From: UBA6168 sp964508135
GTDB taxonomy: Bacteria > Bacteroidota > Bacteroidia > Chitinophagales > Saprospiraceae
Direction of reading: 5' to 3'
NCBI GenBank assembly: GCA_964508135.1
Contig: CAZDSU010000021.1
Coordinates: 28,342 to 92,341, forward strand
DNA: 64,000 nucleotides
Below, piece after piece: positions 29,301 through 35,300 of the stretch. Position 1 is the stretch's first letter, and every line of letters begins with the position of its first letter. A program made the position numbers and the translations under genes. The notes below the pieces were generated by a model, which saw only the letters and a list, made by a program, of their open reading frames with translations, ran no database searches and was not told where the DNA came from.

Positions 29301-32300
29301 TGGCTTCAAGTTGATGAACGAGTCAAACGTCTCGTAGTGCCGAGGAATGGCACGGGTCGTCGCTTTCAGGTTGCCGAATTTCAGGTCATCCAGTGGGCTA
29401 TCAAGGTTGAATGCGACGCTGACCAGCGTGTTCCGGCTGGCATTTCGCCCGATTTTCAGTTTTTTCACCAGCGCCCCAAAGGTGTACTGCTGGTGGTCGA
29501 AGGCATCAAGTACCTGCTTGCGTACCGACTTTATGTAGTCTTTGAAATTGGCGTTCGGCTCAATTCTAGTCCGAACTGGCAACATGCTGATGGCGTGCCC
29601 GACGAGATTGGCATTGCCCGGAAGGTTGTGCCCTGCCGCTGCCACGCCCATCACAAGGTCGTCATGCCCGGTGATTCGGCTGAGAAAAGCTTGGTATGCC
29701 GCCAACATGAACACGTAAAAAGTGCTTCCTTGCTTGGCTGCCGCTTTGCGTAATTGGGTGGTAAACTCGGCGTCAAAGCTGATTTTTTCCACCGCCCCGT
29801 TGAAGGTCTTTACGGGTGGACGGGGGAAGTCGGTGGGTAATTCAAGGACGGGGATGCTGCCCTGGAACTGCTCCAACCAGTATTTTTCGTTCTTTTTAAA
29901 CACCTCAAGTCCTTGTAAATTAGCTTGTTCTGTGGCGAATTGGCTGAGTTGTTTGGGCGAGCCAAGACCTGACAGGTTTTTGAAACCTGTCAGGTCTGCC
30001 CCATACAATTCCCCAAGCGCTCTCGTCAAAATCCCCAGCGACCACCCATCACAAATTATATGGTGTACGTTGATGAAAACGAGATGAACCTTCTCTTCCA
30101 GCCGCACGATTTTGAAACGCACGAGCTGCCCGTTTTGCAGGTCGAAAAGGTGTTCAGCTTCTTGGTTGTGCAGCCTCGAAATCTTTTCGGGGTCAGCGCT
30201 TAAATCAACGAATGGTACTTCAACCTCCAGCGTAGGAAGCACTATCATCGTCATTCCATCTGGTGAAAAAACCGTCCGCAACGCCTCGTGCCTGTCCATC
30301 AGTGCTTGCAGGGCTGACCGCATTTTTGTCTCGTCAAAATCGCCTTCCAACCTGATTTCCGTGGCGATGTTGTATGCTTTTGAAGCGTCCGGTGAAAATT
30401 GGTCGGAGAGGAAGATTTCCTGTTGGCCTTCGGTGGTAGGCACACCCCTGACCCCTAAAGGGGAACCCACGGACGTTTCATACTGCTGATTTTCAATGAC
30501 TTGTGCAAGCTCTTCCTGCCTTCCTGTATTAGGTTCCCCTTTAGGGGTCAGGGGTGAAGGCACGATAACGTTCATATCCTCCCCTTCCCAAGCCTCCATC
30601 AGCCCGGCCTCGAACATATCGTGGATGGCCAACTCAAAGCCTCGGTAGGTTTTTTCAAAATCTGCTTCCGTGTGCGCCGTGGAAATGAAGCAAGGCCGTT
30701 CCCTGATATTGATGCCCCTGGCCCGCAGGAAGTAGTTGAACAGGCGAGTCATCGGGCTGCTGTCCGCATTTTTTATCATAAAAAACGAGGACGCCGACTG
30801 AATCATGAGTGGCGCCTTGGTGCGTAGGAAAATTTCGCTAATTCGCTCCGCAAAACGGGCGGTCTTCTCGTTCAAATCCTGCTGCAACGCCGGACCGAGC
30901 CGCTGGATTTCGCTCAAAGCCGCATGAGCAGCCGCCACGCTGATGGGGTTTTTTATGAAGGTGCTGGCAAAATAGGCGATGACGCCGTCGGGCGAACTGT
31001 CGTCGCCATAGCCCCAATATCCGCCGTCGAAAGCGCTCATGTATTTCGACTTGCCAGCCACGGCAGCCAGTGGGAAGCCACCGGAAATGCTTTTGCCGTA
31101 GGCGCAAATGTCGGCATCCACGCCGTACCAAGCCTGTGCGCCCCGCTGTTCAAGGCGGAAGCCGTTGATGATTTCGTCGAAAATCAGCGCAACGCCGTTT
31201 TGCTCCGTGATTTTTCGGATGGCTTTTATCAGTTCGCCATGCTGCCAATGCGGGTTTTGCGCCTGCACAGGTTCGATGACGACGGCAGCGAGTTCGCCGA
31301 TGCTGCGCTCCAATTTTCGTAGCACATTCGGGTCGTCGTAGTCGAGCACGACCACGTTCTGCACATTGTATTTTGGCACACCCGGCGAGGAGGGCAGCGA
31401 CTTCGTTTCATCCTTGAAATGCACTCCCCGTACCATGAACTCGTCAATCATGCCGTGGTAGTCGGTGTCGAAGACGGCGATTTTGTCCCGTCCAGTGATG
31501 GTCCGAGCTGCCCGTACTGCACCCAAAACGGCCTCCGTCCCCGTATTGGCCAAGGTCGCCCGGTCGAAGCCGGTCATCTCGCAAATCATGCGGGCGATTT
31601 CGGTGGCTTCCGGCGGCAAGAGGTCAATCGAGTTACCTCGTTGGATGGCAGCCACCGTCGCTTTTTCCACAAAATCGGGCATGTGGCCAAACAGCGCCAC
31701 ACCGTAGCTCATCACATAGTCCACGTATTCGTTGCCGTCCACGTCCCAGATATGGGCACCCTTCGAGCGCTCATGGGCGATTTGGTAGCAGATTTCTTTA
31801 CAGAGTTTGCTGAACCCCGTCACGCTGCGAGGGTCGGCGTAAAACTGGCGATGGCGCTGCGCAAGTTCCTTGGATTTTGGGGTCATGGCGACGTACTTGG
31901 CCATGAACTCGTCCAGCCCTCGCCGCTGTTTTTCGCTCAAATCGTCACCAGCGCCAATCTTTTTATAACTGTTCAATTTGGCGGTGACGCCCTTGGTATT
32001 TCGTTGAATTTCAATCTCTTGTGAAGCTTGCCTAACTGGTAGGACGGCGTTCACGCTGTCCTGTCCGGCGACCTTTAGGTAGCCGCCGCCCACTTGCACA
32101 GGCAGCGCCGTAAACGGAGCTGGACCGGACGGCGTAAACGCCGTGCTACCAAGCAACGCCAACTGCTGCTGCATCAATTGCAATTGCTGGTTGATGATTT
32201 GCTGTACGGCAGTCGAGTTTTCCGACAAAGGTTGCATTACAGATGTTGAGGCGTTGCCGTCGAAATCAACCCTGTTAGAGTTTTGAACTCTAACAGGGTT

Positions 32301-35300
32301 GATTTCGACGGCAACGGCAGGTGCTGGTGCAAACATCCCCTCTGGCATTGCCCCTTCCACGTACTCGGCAAGCGATTCAATGGTCGGCGCATCTTCGAAC
32401 AATTGCCGGAAACTCAATTCCAACTTGAATTTTTGGTTGAAACGGATGACTGCCTGGCTCAAAAACAGACTATCGAAACCTAGTTCAAGGAAGCTGGCCT
32501 GTTCGTCCATTTGGTCGGGTTCCATGCCGCTGAGTTCGTGCAGCGACGCCTTAATTTCGGCGATGAGGTTGGGGATGCGGGATGTGTTTGATTGACTCAT
32601 GGTCTGTTCGATGGATTGGGTCGGTTCAGGGATTAGACCTGACAGGTTTTGAAAACCTGTCAGGTCTGGGGCAATCACAGCTACCTGATTTTCAACCTTT
32701 TTTGGCGCAATGAAATACTTCTTCCTCTCAAACGGATAGGCTGGCAACGGCACTCGGCGGCATTTTTCACCGGAGAAATAGTTCTCCCAGTTAACGTCCA
32801 TGCCACTGACCCAGAGTTTGCCAAGTGTTTTCAAAATAAACTCCACGTCATTGCGCACCTCTTTTGGGTGCCGCACGGACGCCAATATGGTTCGAGCCTC
32901 GTTGGGGAGAGTGGGAAGTGCCCGTGCAAACGTACTGAGTGCCTGCCCGGGCCCCACTTCGAGGAAGATACGGTTCTTTTTTAATGGTGAATTGTGAATT
33001 GTGAATTGTGAATTGGCACTCAATTCATTGTCTGTCAGCGTTTTAAGGCCGTCAGCGAAACGGACAGTTTGACGAAGATGGCGTAGCCAGTAGTCTACGG
33101 AAGTGGCTTCCTCGTTGGTGAGCCAGGTGCCGGTCACGTTGCTGACGATGGGGATTTTCGGTTCATGCAGTTCGACACTTTCGAGGTATTTTCGGAATTG
33201 GGGCAAAATCGGGTCAATCAACGGCGAGTGCGCTGGGACTTTGATGTGGATTTTGGAGCATTCAACACCTGCCTCGGTCAGCTTCGCTTGCAAGTGGTCA
33301 ACTGCCGTTGACGTTCCGCTGACCACCAAGCTGTCCACCTTGTTTATTACCGAAATAGTGAGGTCTGCGTTCAAAAATGGCTTCAGTTTTTCCTCGGTTG
33401 TCGCTACGCTCAACATGCAGCCGTCGCCGTTCAGCGTCTCAAAAAGCTTTCCCCGTACCGTCACCAAGCCGAGCGCCGCCTCCAGCGACATCACCCCGGC
33501 AATGCACGCCGCCGTGTACTCGCCCATCGAGTGGCCGATGAGTTCGGCGGGCTGGATGCCCCAATGCTGCCATAGTTTTGCCAAGGAATATTCGATGGCG
33601 AAAAGGCTGGCAAGTCCAGCGGATGGGTTTTCAATTGCGGATTGCGGATTGCGGATTACGGATTGGGGGAAGACAGTTTCCCTGATGTTTTGGTCATGTT
33701 GTTTCTCCAAAATGGCAAAACATGCATCCACTTGTTTCCTAAAAAACTTGTTCGATTCGTATAAATCCCGTGCCATGTCCACATACTGCGCACCACCACC
33801 GGGGAACATCATGACGATTTCGGATTTCGGATTTCGGATTTCGGATTGGGCGGTGATAAGCTCTGGCTTTTCTTTGCCTTCGGCAAAAAGCAAGGCCCTG
33901 CGTTTTGCAAAATGCTGTCTGCCAACAGCCAGCGTGAAGGCTGCATCAGCCAGCGAATCTTGCTTGTTTTTTTGAAGAAAATCGGATAATCGGGTCGAAA
34001 GTTGCTCCAAAGACTCCTCAGTTTTGGCGGAAAGAGTCAGTAGTTGCGGACTGCCAACTGTCAACTGCCAACTGCCAACTGCAAGCGGTGCTTCTTCCAA
34101 AATGATGTGCGCATTCGTTCCCCCTAATCCAAAACTGCTCACACCAGCGTAGCGTTTTTGTTCGCCACGTTTCCACGGGCGCAAGGTCGCATTCACCTCG
34201 AAAGGCGAGTTCTCGAAGTCAATCTGCGGGTTGTTTTTTTCAAAATGCAGGGTTGCGGGCAACTGCTCGTGATAGAGCGCCAGCGCAGTTTTGATGATGC
34301 CGACGATGCAAGCTCCAGCGTCCAAGTGGCCAATGTTGGTCTTTACAGAACCTATTTTGCAACGTCCCCAATTTCCCAATTTCTCAATTTCCCAATTTCC
34401 AAAAGCCTGCGTCAGTCCTTGAATTTCAATCGGGTCGCCAATGAAAGTGCCCGTCCCGTGCGTCTCCACATAGCTAATTTGATCGCCAGTCAGCCCTGCG
34501 TTTTCGAGCGCTTTTTTGATGACAGCGGCCTGTCCCTTGCTACTCGGTGCAGTAATGCCCGTCTTGTCCGAGCCGTCGTTGTTGATGGCACTCGACTTGA
34601 TGACCGCCCAAACATGGTCGCCATCCTCAATGGCCTTGTCCAATTTTTTGAGCACCAGCATCGCCATGCCGTGACCCTGCACCATGCCGTTGGCATTGGC
34701 ATCGAAGGCCCGACAGTAGCCGTCGGCAGACATCGGCCCACCTTCGATATGCTCGTAGCCGCCAAGTACGGGCGCTTGTACCCTACCCCCGCCCACGATG
34801 ACCATGTCGCTGTCGCCAGCAAGCAAGCTTTGGCAAGCGAGGTGAACCGCCACGCCGCCTGTTGAACAAGCAGTTTGGACATTGACTGCGGGGCCACGAA
34901 GGTTGAGTTTGTACGCCACCCGGCTGATGCTGAAAGTGGTGTCGGAAGCAAGCATTTCTTGGTACCAACCACCACTTTTTTCCAGTAACTCCTTGTTGGT
35001 CAACAAATTATTGAGGGCGTATGTGTTCCGTGCAACCCCGCCGAACACGCCGATATTCCCCTTAAAACGGATGGAGTCGTAACCTGCCGATTCGAGCGCC
35101 TCGTAAGCGGTTTCGAGAAAAATGCGGTGTTGGGGGTCCATCATTTCCGCCTCACGGGGCTGGTAACCGAAGAAGGCTGCGTCGAAGGTGTAAGGATTTT
35201 CCAGCGCATAAGTGCGGCGGACATGTTTATCAGAAATTGGGAAATTGAGAAATTGAGAAATTCCCTCTGCTTCAAGGTCGGTGTCGGTGACGAGGTGGCT

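Noticed and set aside
33816..33843. Frameshift or pseudogene in the megasynthase caused by repeats
   Set aside because: The frame stays open for 3979 codons and all catalytic motifs remain intact, so the gene appears functional.
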